Shown piece by piece: positions 20,993 through 31,832 of a stretch of DNA of 64,000 bases (its first letter is position 1; every line of letters starts with the position of its first letter). Source of the DNA: Eledone cirrhosa (Eukaryota > Mollusca > Cephalopoda > Octopoda > Eledonidae). The stretch spans positions 365,230,877 through 365,294,876 of the forward strand of contig OZ024742.1 in assembly GCA_964016885.1 (NCBI GenBank), in the 5' to 3' direction. A program made the translations under genes and the position numbers. The notes under the pieces are model-generated. The model was not told where the DNA came from, made no database searches, and was given only the letters and a program-made list of their open reading frames with translations.

Positions 20993-21057
20993 TTTATTAT
21001 GCGCATTTCAAAAACAAACATCATCAAACAATAATATTTGTGTTTTCATCAGATAAA
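20993..21057 (-). ncRNA. Hammerhead ribozyme, family B, left arm
   Basis: Minus strand: stem I TTTAT/ATAAA (21057-21053 with 20997-20993), CTGATGA at 21052-21046, GAAA at 21009-21006, stem III TGCGCA and TA. Same fold as at 2324. Confidence 0.7.
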
Positions 21058-22519
21058 ACAGGAGAACATGATATGAAGGCTAAAAAAACACTTGTTGATA
21101 GTGCAGTTTTAAATCAACATATGAAAAGTGGTTTTAGATTGATGTGTGATATTGGGAAAAATATTTTATTTAGAGAGGGGGGGGAGAGAAAAGGATGAAA
21201 AGGGAAGGAGATGAGAGGGAGAGATGGGTGATAGAGAGAAAGAGATAGTTTTTATAACTGAGAGGAGATATATTTTATATAGAGGGGTTGAAAACCGTTG
21301 GAAGATACTGTATAAATTAAAAATTTTGAAAATTAACGAAGGGAGGATATGTGCGAGGAAAAAATATATTATATTTAGGGAGGGGGGGGGGTTGGAAAGG
21401 ATGAAAAAAAGGGGAGGAGATGAGAGTGAAGGTGGAAAGGGAGAGATGGGTGATAGAGAGAAAGAGATAGTTTTTATAACTGAGAAAAAGATATAATGTT
21501 TTAATATAGAGAGGTTGGGAACCGTTGGAAGATAATGTATAAATTAAAGGAATTTGAAAATTAACGAAGGGAAATTATGTATGAAGATAGAGAGAAAAAA
21601 TAATAATTGTGGGTGAATATTCTAACGTCAAAAGAAGAAATGTAGGAATTTTAAAATTAGCAAAGAGAAAAAGTTTATGTGTAGAAGGATTTGAGAAAAA
21701 TAATGTGAAGTTAAAGTTTGTATATTGAATTCATATGTATTAATAATGAGTTCGTTGATGGGGAGAAAAAAATAATAATAAATTAAGGATGAAATTGAGA
21801 TTAAAAAGATTTATGATAGAGAGAAAAAATAATAATGATTGCGGATGAATACTCAAAATGTCAAAAACAAATGTTATTGTTTTACGAGGAGATAGAATGA
21901 GGGTAATGAGTAAACGAGTATTATAGAGTGTATAATGCCCTTTAAAGTAAGGTAGATGGGTATATTTTAAAGAATATATGAGTATATATTAAAAAAAATA
22001 TATAATAATAAATTAAGGATGAAATTGAGATTAAAAAGATTTATGATAGAGAGAAAAAATAATAATGATTGCGGATGAATATTCAAAATGTCAAAAACAA
22101 ATGTTATTGTTTTACGAGAAGATAGAATGAGGGTAATGAGTAAACGAGTATTATAGAGTGTATAATGCCCTTTAAAGTAAGGTAGATGGGTATATTTTAA
22201 AGAGGTGTATGTATATGTGCCTTTGAGAAAAGATTCTAAATTGATAAAGAATTGAATATTAACTGTATACTTTGTGAAAAGTTCTATGGAATTTATGCAG
22301 GCAGATGGAAAACAAATCCGAGCGTCTATTTATTATGGATTCTAGGTTAGAGATAATGGTAAATTTTTCATTTAGGCAGAGATTACAGATTTTAGATAGA
22401 GAGCTGTTCAAGTACGAGGATGCAGAAGAAATCTTTTTCCAAAAGATGTTATATTTAATGTTTTTGTCTTTTAAGGAATTGGTGCTAGTTATAATTTTAC
22501 ATTCATAAATTTTACATTC

Positions 22520-22917
22520 ATAAATTAAGCCTCGATAAAAACTTAATTTATGAATGTAAAATTATAACTAGCACCAATTCCTTCACCTATTTTGGCTCCA
22601 CTTCCACCTCTTTTAAAGCTCGTCTCTATAATCATCATTCATCTTTCAAATACAAACTTAAAAGAACTAACACTGCTCTCTCAGAACTCATATGGTCCTT
22701 AAAAGACAAAAACATTAAATATAACATCTTTTGGAAAAAGATTTCTTCTGCATCCTCGTACTTGAACAGCTCTCTATCTAAAATCTGTAATCTCTGCCTA
22801 AATGAAAAATTTACCATTATCTCTAACCTAGAATCCATAATAAATAGACGCTCGGATTTGTTTTCCATCTGCCTGCATAAATTCCATAGAACTTTTCACA
22901 AAGTATACAGTTAATAT
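22520..22917 (+). pseudogene. PLE GIY-YIG endonuclease domain, 5'-truncated
   Basis: The open frame runs from about 22522 to a stop at 22917. It reads 'NLIYECK' (first Tyr motif), then 'FTYFGSTSTSFKARLYNH' with Phe-Gly in place of the usual Ile-Gly, then 'NLCLNEKFTII' with the active-site Glu and an Asn in 'IINRRSDL'. This matches residues 153-256 of the intact frame at 7690 in layout. There is no start codon or upstream reverse transcriptase, because the sequence ends at the fold centre. Confidence 0.7.
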
Positions 22918-23882
22918 TCAATTCTTTATCAATTTAGAATGTTTTCTCAAAGGCACATATACATACACCTCTTTAAAATATACCCATCTACCTTACTTTA
23001 AAGGGCATTATACACTCTATAATACTCGTTTACTCATTACCCTCATTCTATCTTCTCGTAAAACAATAACATTTGTTTTTGACATTTTGAATATTCATCC
23101 GCAATCATTATTATTTTTTCTCTCTATCATAAATCTTTTTAATCTCAATTTCATCCTTAATTTATTATTATTTTTTTCTCCCCATCAACGAACTCATTAT
23201 TAATACATATGAATTCAATATACAAACTTTAACTTCACATTATTTTTCTCAAATCCTTCTACACATAAACTTTTTCTCTTTGCTAATTTTAAAATTCCTA
23301 CATTTCTTCTTTTGACGTTAGAATATTCACCCACAATTATTATTTTTTTCTCTCTATCTTCATACATAATTTCCCTTCGTTAATTTTCAAATTCCTTTAA
23401 TTTATACATTATCTTCCAACGGTTCCCAACCTCTCTATATTAAAACATTATATCTTTTTCTCAGTTATAAAAACTATCTCTTTCTCTCTATCACCCATCT
23501 CTCCCTTTCCACCTTCACTCTCATCTCCTCCCCTTTTTTTCATCCTTTCCACCCCCCCCTCCCTAAATATAATATATTTTTTCCTCGCACATATCCTCCC
23601 TTCGTTAATTTTCAAAATTTTTAATTTATACAGTATCTTCCAACGGTTTTCAACCCCTCTATATAAAATATATCTCCTCTCAGTTATAAAAACTATCTCT
23701 TTCTCTCTATCACCCATCTCTCCCTCTCATCTCCTTCCCTTTTCATCCTTTTCTCTCCCCCCCTCTCTAAATAAAATATTTTTCCCAATATCACACATCA
23801 ATCTAAAACCACTTTTCATATGTTGATTTAAAGCTGCACTATCAACAAGTGTTTTTTTAGCCTTCATATCATGTTCTCCTGT

Positions 23883-23947
23883 TTTATCTGATGAAAACAC
23901 AAATATTATTGTTTGATGATGTTTGTTTTTGAAATGCGCATAATAAA
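23883..23947 (+). ncRNA. Hammerhead ribozyme, family B, right arm
   Basis: Stem I TTTAT (23883-23887) with ATAAA (23943-23947), CTGATGA at 23888-23894, GAAA at 23931-23934, TGCGCA at 23935-23940, TA at 23941-23942. Mirror of 20993-21057 and same fold as at 2324. Confidence 0.7.
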
Positions 23948-23986
23948 ATATATTGAACTCCTTTAACCATCTTTTGATCTTATATT

Positions 23987-24071
23987 ATGCATACTCCAGT
24001 CCCACAAACTGTAGAGTGCTTCTTATCCGATATCTGCATTGCTTTATTGTACTACAATAAAACTCACCTCC

Positions 24072-24110
<39 letters not shown>

Positions 24111-24221
24111 ATAATAATAATAATAATAAATGTGAAGACTAAAATCCAAAGAGGGCTCGATAAGGATAAGTATATATCAAATATATAAGAACCCTTGAGC
24201 AAATATGTATATATATATATG

Positions 24222-24310
<89 letters not shown>
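23987..24310. repeat. Family B tail, family H fragment and (TA)n
   Basis: 23987-24080 equals 2418-2510 (family B tail). 24081-24108 is TA. 24110-24205 is a family H fragment ('gaagactaaaatccaaagag'). 24206-24310 is TA. Confidence 0.8.
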
Positions 24311-24314
<4 letters not shown>

Positions 24315-24549
24315 TATCCAGACACACTCACATATAGACAAACACACAAATATTTATGTTTGTTTATTTGCTTCCCGTGTTTTGTTTTTTTCCAATTTAT
24401 CTCAGAGAAGATGATTGATAATAGAAGATATCGAACTGGGCGGACAAGTTTGTTAATCACTTGAAATGGATCAAAATAGAAATCAATAATCGATTAGATT
24501 AAAGATTTAGTTGAGACTGAGGCTATTTGCATGTTCGCCATTATTATTA

Positions 24550-24625
24550 TTACCAGTAATACACTGGGTAATTGCTGGCCTTGTGCCAAAAGTAGAAACA
24601 ATTATTATTATTATTATTATTATTA
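24550..24625 (+). repeat. SINE 3' fragment with (ATT)n tail
   Basis: 'tgctggccttgtgccaaaag', 'tagaaacaattatt' and an ATT tract: the same 3' end as the SINE that follows. Head and body are absent. Confidence 0.65.
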
Positions 24626-24627
24626 TT

Positions 24628-24818
24628 GAAGGGCGGTGGATTGGCAGTATCGGTGGAGGGTCGGACGCCATGCTTTCAAGCATAGTTACGTCCCTTTACG
24701 ATCTGAGTTCAAATCCCGCCGAGGTTGACTTTGCCTTTCATCCTTACGGGGTCGATCACATAAAGTACCATTGCTGGCCTTGTGCCTAAAGTAGAAACAA
24801 TTATTATTATTGTTCTTT
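24628..24818 (+). repeat. tRNA-derived SINE
   Basis: A tRNA-like head with B-box-like 'gagttcaaatcccgcc' (about 24704-24720). The body has 'gactttgcctttcatcctt' and 'ggggtcgatcacataaagta'. The 3' end has 'ggccttgtgcctaaagtag' and a short (ATT)n tail. It sits between two ATT tracts. The order matches cephalopod SINEs as I remember them. Confidence 0.7.
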
Positions 24819-25500
24819 GAGTCTCAGTCATTGATGTTAGTTAACTGGAAAGTTTGTTGAAAGGAATATCAAGCCGCTACCTGCAGCCTCAGATATTCAG
24901 GACGTATCGGAGGGTTCTTGCTGTTCTCAGCAAACACATGCCTTTTGAAGCGTTCCAAAAAGCGAGGGGGGGCCAACTTTCTTTAACCATTCCTGGAAAC
25001 ATTTTGAGATAGTACCTAGTGCGTCAATGACAATCGGGATCACTTTGACTTCATGGCAGTTCCAAATCCTTTTTACCTCCCACTTTAAGTCCTGGTATCG
25101 GTTAATTTTCTCCCTCTCCTTCTCTTGCACTCTCGTGTCGAATGGGCAGGCCACATCCACAATGAGGCACGATCTTTTTTCGTTGTCCAAAACCACCAGG
25201 TCAGGTCTATTGTGTTCCAGTTTCTTGTCCGTCTGTATCCTATAATCCCACAGCACCTTCACCTGATCGTTTTCTATCACCGACTCTGGCTTATGCTCAT
25301 ACCACTTCTCAGAATGTGGTAAATTGTTTACTTTGCATAGGTGCCAGTGGATCACCCTGCCCATCACATCATGTCTCCAGCCCTTATAGTGAGTCTGGGC
25401 TAGGTGTTTACACTCGGATACAATGTGAGCCACAGTCTCCTCTCTCTCTCCACAGATCCTGCACAGTGGGCTAGCCTCCTCATTGTAAATATGGTTTTTC
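24819..25500 (-). pseudogene. Dong/R4-like LINE 1: zinc knuckle and endonuclease
   Basis: Minus strand. Upstream of 25433 the frame reads a CCHC knuckle (C-R-I-C-G ... H-I-V-S-E-C). Then comes a PD-(D/E)XK-type endonuclease: 'RPDLVVLDNEKRSCLIVDVA' holds the Pro-Asp and Asp residues typical of the C-terminal nuclease of R2/R4/Dong LINEs. The frame ends at 24927. It is separated from the reverse transcriptase frame by a frameshift at about 25500. The 3' end abuts an AAT tract at 24807-24818. Confidence 0.8.
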
Positions 25501-25505
25501 TACCA

Positions 25506-26951
25506 CTATGTTTTGAGGGCCTGCTCTTGCGCAGACATTAGCATTCCTTCTGTAGCCTTTTTAAGGTCTCCTCTTTTCAACCAGTTCCATGTCTGTGGAT
25601 CTCTGAATTCAGTTTTCTCAAAGAAGGTACTATGAATGGATTTTTCATGAAGGCTGCTCTTTCTCCTTGTTGCTATTTCCTCCTTGGACATCCCCTGGTC
25701 TATTGTCCTCTCCTTCAGTACAGTTCTGAGCATTGGCTCCCTACTATCAGTCACGTATTTGTGTAGGTTGTTTTTCACCATCTGAACACAGTCCTCTATG
25801 CTGATAAGACCTCTTCCACCTTCAGATCTCCTTAAGTAGAGTCTATCGACATCACTCCTCTTGTGGAACATGTTGTAGATAGTCAATAGCTTCCTAGTCT
25901 TCCTATCCATTTCTTTTTGTTCAGCAACATTCCATCTCAGAATTCCCGCGCTGTACCTAATAATAGACACATCTCGGGAATTTACTGCACTTATGGCATT
26001 CATACTGTTCAGATGTGACTTTAATACGCTCCTTACTCTCCGAATGTATTCAGATCTTATCAATTCCTTCATTTTTTTGTTCTTGATGTCATCAGCCTCC
26101 AGAACACCCAAATACTTGTATCTTTCTTCAGTGTCAATTTCCTTTATCATCTCACCTGTTGGTACCTGGATTCCGTTACTTCTGCTCAATTTACCACTCT
26201 TCATCACAAGGACTCCACACGTATTAATACCAAATTGCATACATATATCGTTGCTGAAAATACGGACAGTGTCAACAAGCACACCCAACCCCTTCTCACT
26301 CTTCCCGAAGAGCTTAAGATCGTCCATGAAGAAGAGGTGATTGATGGTAAGCTCTCCATTTCCCAACTTGTATCCTGCTCTCACTTTTCTCAGTATAATG
26401 GTCAGGGACATCAGGGCAAGGACAAACAACACAGGGGACAGACTACCTCCCTGGAAGATACCTCTCTTGATCTTCACGTTTCCCAAGGATTCTCCAGCCG
26501 ATGTTAACTCTGTTTTCCAGGACTTCATACTTTTGCCCAACAACTGTCTGATGTTATCTGCCACCCTGAAGATCTCTAGGCTTTTGGTGATCCAAGAATG
26601 AAGCACCATGTCAAATGCCTTTTTGTAGTCTATCCATCCCATGGCAAGACCAGTGTGTCTCCTCTTGTAATTCTTCATTACTATCTTATCAATAAGTAAC
26701 TGGTCCTTTGTACCACGGGACTTCTTTCGGCATCCTTTCTCTTCGTCCGGTAACAAGTTGTTTGTGTGGAGGTGATGGTAGATTTCCTCAGACATAATGC
26801 TTGTCAACAGTTTCCACATTACGGACAGACATGTGATAGGTCTATAGTTGGTAACATCATTACCCTTGATTCGGTCTTTCATTACCAGAACTGTGGTACC
26901 TTTCGTCAACCACTCTAGTACGTCAACTGACATCAAGCAGTCATTGAACAT
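25506..26951 (-). pseudogene. Dong/R4-like LINE 1: reverse transcriptase
   Basis: A 481-codon open stretch. It holds 'NYRPITCLSVMWKLLTS' (fingers), 'GWIDYKKAFDMVLHSW' with the first catalytic Asp, 'RGIFQGGSLSPVLF' (motif B) and the catalytic 'FMDDLKLF'. 'EERYKYLGVLEAD' and 'EGGRGLISIEDCV' follow. The FMDDLKL form with a downstream nuclease places it in the R4/Dong group. It is severed from the upstream frame at about 26952-27000 and from the nuclease at about 25500. Confidence 0.85.
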
Positions 26952-26999
26952 GGTTGTCAGTTTCGGGTGGAGGGATGTTATAGTTTTAATCCAATACCC

Positions 27000-27720
27000 C
27001 TACACACCATCTGGGCCTGGTGATTTCCAGTCGGTTAGTTTTTTGGCCTGCCCCTTAAGAGTTTCAACTGTGATACTCAAATCAGTTTTTTGGTGTGCTT
27101 GTTCACTAATCTCCTTTTGTACTGTCTCAATCCACACTGCCTGGTCATTATGTTTAACATCCTGCTCCCATATTCCTCTCCAGAATGTCTTAGTTTGTTC
27201 CGCCTCAGAGATCAAGTCGTTGCCTCTTCCTTTCCCTTTAAGCTGTCCAAACAACATCTTCTGGTTGTTGTCAAACATGCGGTTCTGTCTATACTGACTG
27301 ACTCTGCTCTCGTATCGCCTGATTTTTGCACTCTTTGCTACAATGCGTTGCTTCAGTTCCTCTATGATAATATTTACCTTTTTCCTCCTAGTTTTGTACT
27401 TTATTTCCAGTCTATTTTTAGTGTCTATGTTTTTTAGTGTCCCATTCAGTAGGGACTCAAGCTTTCCAATGTCATTTCTCATTTCCCTGATTTGACCATT
27501 CAGTCGTTTCTTCCACCAAGGTTCTGATCTTTCTTGTTTGATGTTTCCTCTCGCTTTTATGCCAAGTAATTTCCTCACCGCTTTTGCTGTTGCTTTGAGT
27601 ATATTGTTGCACTGGTGAAGGCTCCTCGCCTCAAGGTATGGGATGACTTTGTTTACCTTAGATGTTGTTTCTTTTAACTTTTCCTGTCTACAAATCTTAG
27701 GTTCATAGGTTTCCCACTAT
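27000..27720 (-). pseudogene. Dong/R4-like LINE 1: middle segment
   Basis: The frame 27578-27000 (192 codons) is a basic, coiled-coil-like region ('AKSAKIRRYESRVSQYRQN') ending in 'LTDWKSPGPDGV', the conserved lead-in to the reverse transcriptase. Readable sequence continues upstream to about 27700 in the same element. The second LINE (37008-38573) has the same layout. Confidence 0.8.
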
Positions 27721-28320
27721 GATTGTTCAATTCATCTACCACTATGTTTAGGATATCAACCAAATCTTGTCCTAGCCCGTCAGCATTCATGTGCTTAATG
27801 GCCGTATCTTTGTTCCAGGTATTATTTATTTCAGCATTCAGATCATTGTCTGCTTCGGATGGTTACTCCGTTCTCTCAACCTCTTCACCTTCATTTCCCA
27901 CTGGCTCGTTTGCCTGGCATACTCCACTCTCCATTTCCAACCTAATCTCTCTGCTCAGTTCCTCCAGTTCCAGCTCGCTTATCCACCCATTATTTCTTAT
28001 TACCCGAGCCTGCCCGGCCAATTTTTGTTCATCTAATTTAAATAGACCAATCTCGTTCCAGATGTTATACATCCGTTTCCTATAGCCTTTCTCCTTGGGG
28101 TTACTCTTCAGGTAACATTGCATAACAGTTCTATTCAATTCTTTTGTCCAGTTGGTTCTTGTCCCTTTCCTTCTTCTTCCTCCGACACCAGCACTATTTG
28201 GTTGACAGCCAGGTCCCTGCTGCTGAGCCAGGAAGCACCTGCTGGGTGAGAGTCTGTCACATGACATTCCAGTCTCCACTTCACCGTTATTCGAACTGTT
28301 TAGGTTTGACATTTAAACAC
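27721..28320 (-). pseudogene. Dong/R4-like LINE 1: N-terminal Myb-like segment
   Basis: The frame 28312-27863 (149 codons): 'RTNWTKELNRTVMQCYL' resembles a Myb/SANT-like DNA-binding helix set, followed by 'KGYRKRMYNIWNE'. ATG at 28312 is the probable start. A frameshift near 27860 separates it from the middle segment. Confidence 0.7.
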
Positions 28321-28860
28321 TATTATCGAGGATTGGTGAATGTATGGTTACATAACCACCGGTGATTTCATCACCTCCGGTGATTTTAGTCTGGCGCTAT
28401 CACGCTTTAGACGAACATAAATAAACAAACAAACAAATAGGTAAAAAAAAGAATAAGCATAAGTTTCATTGTAATCTAATGTTTGAATGTCTGACTTAGT
28501 TTTTCTGCTTGTCTGTCTGTCTGTTTGTTTTTCTTTTCTTTTTTCTTTTCTTTACGTTTTTCGTTGTTGCTGTGCTGTTTTGATTTTGATTTTTGGTTTT
28601 TTGATCTTTTGACCGGGTCATCAATTCGGTCTATTTTTATCTTTTGATGCCTTCCTCTTTTAGTGGGGACACTACGATGCATGTCTTAGCAGGAGGTAGT
28701 GGGAGAGAATAGCGGCGGTAGCGATAATGAGGCATTGGTGGTGGTGGTGGTGGTGCTGTGCTAGTAGTACTTAGCAGGAGGTAGTGGGAGATTATTATTA
28801 TTATTATTATTATTATTATTGTTGGTGAAGCCACGCTTCTTATCGCCTCCAGTTTTTTCA
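28321..28860. other. Gene-free; includes (ATT)n and TTTTC-rich tracts
   Basis: 28500-28560 is T/C-rich. 28684-28735 carries a GGT-rich tract, with 'agcaggaggtagtgggaga' occurring twice (28687 and 28772). 28790-28822 is (ATT)n, directly upstream of the Tx1-like LINE 5' end. Confidence 0.6.
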
Positions 28861-29029
28861 ACGTTTTACCTCGTTTTCAACCGTTCTAAACCTTTTATTC
28901 AAATTTTAAATTTGATAAAAGTTTAGAAGAAGTGAGCCACCTAATACAAGGGTACACTAGTAAATAATACGGCACCCCTTTACGGGGTGTCGTATTTGTG
29001 TAAAAATATTTTTTTTGTAAAATTTCAAC
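28823..29029 (+). promoter_or_regulatory. 5' untranslated region of Tx1-like LINE with stable hairpin
   Basis: Lies between the (ATT)n tract and ORF1. A 13-bp stem (AATACGGCACCCC at 28966-28978 with GGGGTGTCGTATT at 28984-28996, one G-T pair) closes a 5-base loop. It lies 34 bases before the ORF1 ATG. Function unknown; it could affect RNA stability or binding. Confidence 0.55.
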
Positions 29030-30562
29030 ATGGATAACACAAGAAAGAGAGAGAGCGCTGTCAGACAACACAGAGAGAGGGAGACTTTATCAGCATGTCA
29101 ACAAGACAGCGTTCCAGCGGAGGTAAATATAAACGAAAATATTACAAAGGAAAAAAAGATTGTTACAGATTTAAAATTAACAAATATTTCTAACACAAAC
29201 AACACCAACAATAACACCAACAACAACACCAACACCATCAATAACAACGACAATAACAAAAATAACAGCGGTAAGGTCGAGCACGACAATAACAAAAATA
29301 ACAGCGGTAAGGTCGAGAACGACAATAACAATGACAATAACAACAGCCACAACAACAATAATAGTAGGAACAGTATCAACAAAAACAACAATAATAACAA
29401 CAGCCACAATAACAGTAACAGCAGTAACAGTATCAACGAAAACAACAACAACAACACCAACAACTGTACCAACGAAAACAACAACAATGACACCGATACC
29501 TGTAATAGCGACCTCAGCACCACCAGCAAGACCAGTAGCGGCAACAATAGTGGTGCTGCTGAAAAAGGGCCCACTTCTTTTGCAGGTGTCGCCCGAAATA
29601 TCGAGACAATGTTAGTCACAGAGGAGGAGATGGCAGTCGCAAGGGCCATGGTAACAAGAAGCGCAAATAGAGTTTCGCTGAAACCTCCACCCGATTTTTT
29701 CAAGGACCAGCAGCTACGGACGGTGACTTACCGCACCGTAAGCAAAATTTCACATCGAGTGAAGAGAGCCACGGAGGCTCAAATCCAAAAGGCCTTGGGG
29801 TGCGTCTGGGCACGCAAATCCCACATCACCCGAGGCAGAAAGTACGCCACAGTATACGTACTTTTCGCCAACCCCCAGGAAGCAAAGTCTCACTCTTTGG
29901 AAACCCTAAAGAGTGAGGAGTTAGTCTTGGTGCCCTCCTACTGCGGGCAGAAAATTGTGAGGGTCAAAGTGACCCAGGTCCCACCCGACGTGCCCATACC
30001 TTGGCTGGCCGCCTCTGTCCTTGCTGGAATCGAGAATAGGGCGACCATGCTGCAAGTAGAAAAAATAGGGAGAGAGAACTGGTCAGGTATAGGCATGCAA
30101 ACGCTTATACAAACTGACCAGGAATGTATCGACGCTATCCCCGATATCATAGACATCGAGGAAGGACTCCAACTCCCTATAAGTGTAGAAGGAAGACGGC
30201 CAAAATGTTATCTTTGTGGGTCGAAGGGTCACCTCAGGGCCTTTGGCCCGCAGAAGACAACGAAGAAGGCCCCTCTCCTTCCAATACCTGGTCCGCTGCT
30301 ACCAAGAGCAGGGCAGGCAACAAACGAAGAAGCCCCTTCCACGGTGAGTAGGAGGGCAACGTCCGTAGCACCCGTACCAAGGCCACGAACAACTAAAGCA
30401 GCATCATCAGTGGCGGAAACACCAATAGCTACATTTGAAGTAGCTACACCAGCAACAAAATTGCCGAAGAGGGCTCCACTACCACCACCAACAGCCGTGG
30501 AGCACATACCCCTCCCAGACGCCACAGAATCCGACATGGAGTTTGAGGCGGGAGTGAAGTAG
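29030..30562 (+). CDS. Tx1-like LINE ORF1 (gag-like), Asn-rich
   Basis: 510 codons from ATG at 29030. Residues 55-160 are dominated by Asn, Thr and Ser from expanded AAC/AAT codons, including a duplicated 'NNKNNSGKVE' block. Residues 230-400 look folded (an RNA-binding-like region). One zinc knuckle 'KCYLCGSKGHLRA' appears at about 395, where a fourth ligand Cys may have been lost. Then a Pro/Ala-rich tail. ORF1 proteins bind LINE RNA. The frame probably ends early, because similar-style coding sequence continues at 30580-31037 in other frames. Confidence 0.75.
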   Translation: MDNTRKRESAVRQHRERETLSACQQDSVPAEVNINENITKEKKIVTDLKLTNISNTNNTNNNTNNNTNTINNNDNNKNNSGKVEHDNNKNNSGKVENDNNNDNNNSHNNNNSRNSINKNNNNNNSHNNSNSSNSINENNNNNTNNCTNENNNNDTDTCNSDLSTTSKTSSGNNSGAAEKGPTSFAGVARNIETMLVTEEEMAVARAMVTRSANRVSLKPPPDFFKDQQLRTVTYRTVSKISHRVKRATEAQIQKALGCVWARKSHITRGRKYATVYVLFANPQEAKSHSLETLKSEELVLVPSYCGQKIVRVKVTQVPPDVPIPWLAASVLAGIENRATMLQVEKIGRENWSGIGMQTLIQTDQECIDAIPDIIDIEEGLQLPISVEGRRPKCYLCGSKGHLRAFGPQKTTKKAPLLPIPGPLLPRAGQATNEEAPSTVSRRATSVAPVPRPRTTKAASSVAETPIATFEVATPATKLPKRAPLPPPTAVEHIPLPDATESDMEFEAGVK

Positions 30563-31040
30563 CAAACGGTCTGTCACAAAAAAACAAAAAACAAAAAAAA
30601 CCTTAGATTCACCCTCCAAAAGCGAAGGCATACGAAGAGGGGTAAAAGCAGCAAGGAAACTTGCAGCAACACCACCACCATCACCACCACAAGTACCACT
30701 GACAACAACAACCACACCACCACCAGCATCACGAAAAATACCAACAACGCAAACACAAGACACACCAAACAGCAACAAGAAGAAAACAGCAACAAAATCA
30801 CCCCTCCCCCCAAAAAGTACACAGCTATAAACATGGCAAAAAAAGAACTCATACAATATGTAAAGCAGCACACAGGCATCACAGAAAAAAAACTACTACA
30901 CCCCACCAACACCAAGAACTCTCCCGACAAACATAAGCATCATCGAAATCTCAATAGAACAGTACAAACCTTGAAAACAAAAATTCAAAAACGCAGTTGG
31001 AGACTTCAGAGGGTCGGTTACGAAGAGGATATGCACTGAC
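30563..31040 (+). pseudogene. Tx1-like LINE ORF1 C-terminal remainder, frameshifted
   Basis: Readable segments in shifted frames: a Pro/Thr-rich stretch at 30600-30830, then 'KKELIQYVKQHTGITEKK' from 30833 to 31037. They look like the natural end of ORF1 after one or two frameshifts. Confidence 0.55.
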
Positions 31041-31146
31041 ATCCTCTTGGAAACACCCATGACCAGCGAAAGGGACGGTTCTACTGACCCTTCACCACAC
31101 GAACAAGGTAAGTAACCCTTTCTCACTTGCCCCGTTTCCATCCAAC

Positions 31147-31832
31147 ATGGCTGTACTCAGAATAGGCAGTATAAATGCACGTGGCCTGGGGTTATCTTGG
31201 AAGCAGGGTCACCTGCTCAATGACCTCAGGTCACTAAACATAGATGTGGTGGCCATCAGTGAAACCAGAATCTCCGAAGCACAAGCCTTCGCAGCGATCT
31301 TCGGCGGTTACGATGTATACGCATCTCCTAGCCGTCCAGGATCGGGAGGAGGGGTTGCCGTCCCTTTTCGGAGAGGCTTGGATCTCGCGATACGGGCCAT
31401 CTTCCTAGACCCAGAAGGTAAGTCGGTGGTGCTGGACGTGACCGGCAGCGAAGGCAATGCTTTCAGGCTAGTATCCGTCTACGCCCCAACAGGGGCAGGA
31501 CGGCCAGATTTCTTCAGACGTCTAGAGACCTTTCTTGGAACGTCCCGCTCTTTAGTGTTAGTGGGCGACTGGAACGGTATCTTGGATGCACGCTGAGATC
31601 GTGTGGGGCTAGTGGATAAGGGAGGAGGGTGCAAGAGCCTCACCAACCTGCTCAGACGTTTTGAACTGTCTGACAGGTAACCACTGGATCACCCGAATGT
31701 GCCAATGTGGACATGGACAAACCGTATCGGGTCATCCAGATCGTATCTCGATAGGGTATTCTGCAGAGAACTAGATAAGGCTAGTATAAGTGTCCACAAT
31801 TTAAAATAGTCGACTACACAGACCACAAATTT
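31147..31832 (+). pseudogene. Tx1-like LINE ORF2: AP endonuclease
   Basis: ATG at 31147; 'GSINARGLG' (the Asn motif), 'AISETRIS' (the Glu motif) and 'LVGDWNGILDAR' (the D-x-N motif) identify the apurinic-type endonuclease that nicks target DNA. Frame-preserving stops occur at 31594 and about 31678, then a frameshift near 31800 before the H-K-F ending. Confidence 0.8.

Larger units (their letters stand above)
20954..23986 (+). mobile_element. 3-kb PLE-derived foldback, family B
   Basis: Left arm 20954 to about 22528 and right arm about 22541-23986 are inverted copies meeting at an 18-bp loop. The right arm opens with a broken GIY-YIG domain; the left arm is its inverted copy. Two differences: the left arm lacks about 112 bp of the coding part (right-arm 22582-22693) and has a private 230-bp tandem duplication (period shown by 21791 and 22021). 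The outer 166 bp equals the small palindrome at 2086-2417. A family B hammerhead sits at each end. Confidence 0.85.

Noticed and set aside
29098..29703. 201-codon minus-strand frame rich in Leu and Val
   Set aside because: It is the antisense of the Asn-rich part of LINE ORF1. AAC/AAT triplets read backwards give Val, Leu and Ile.
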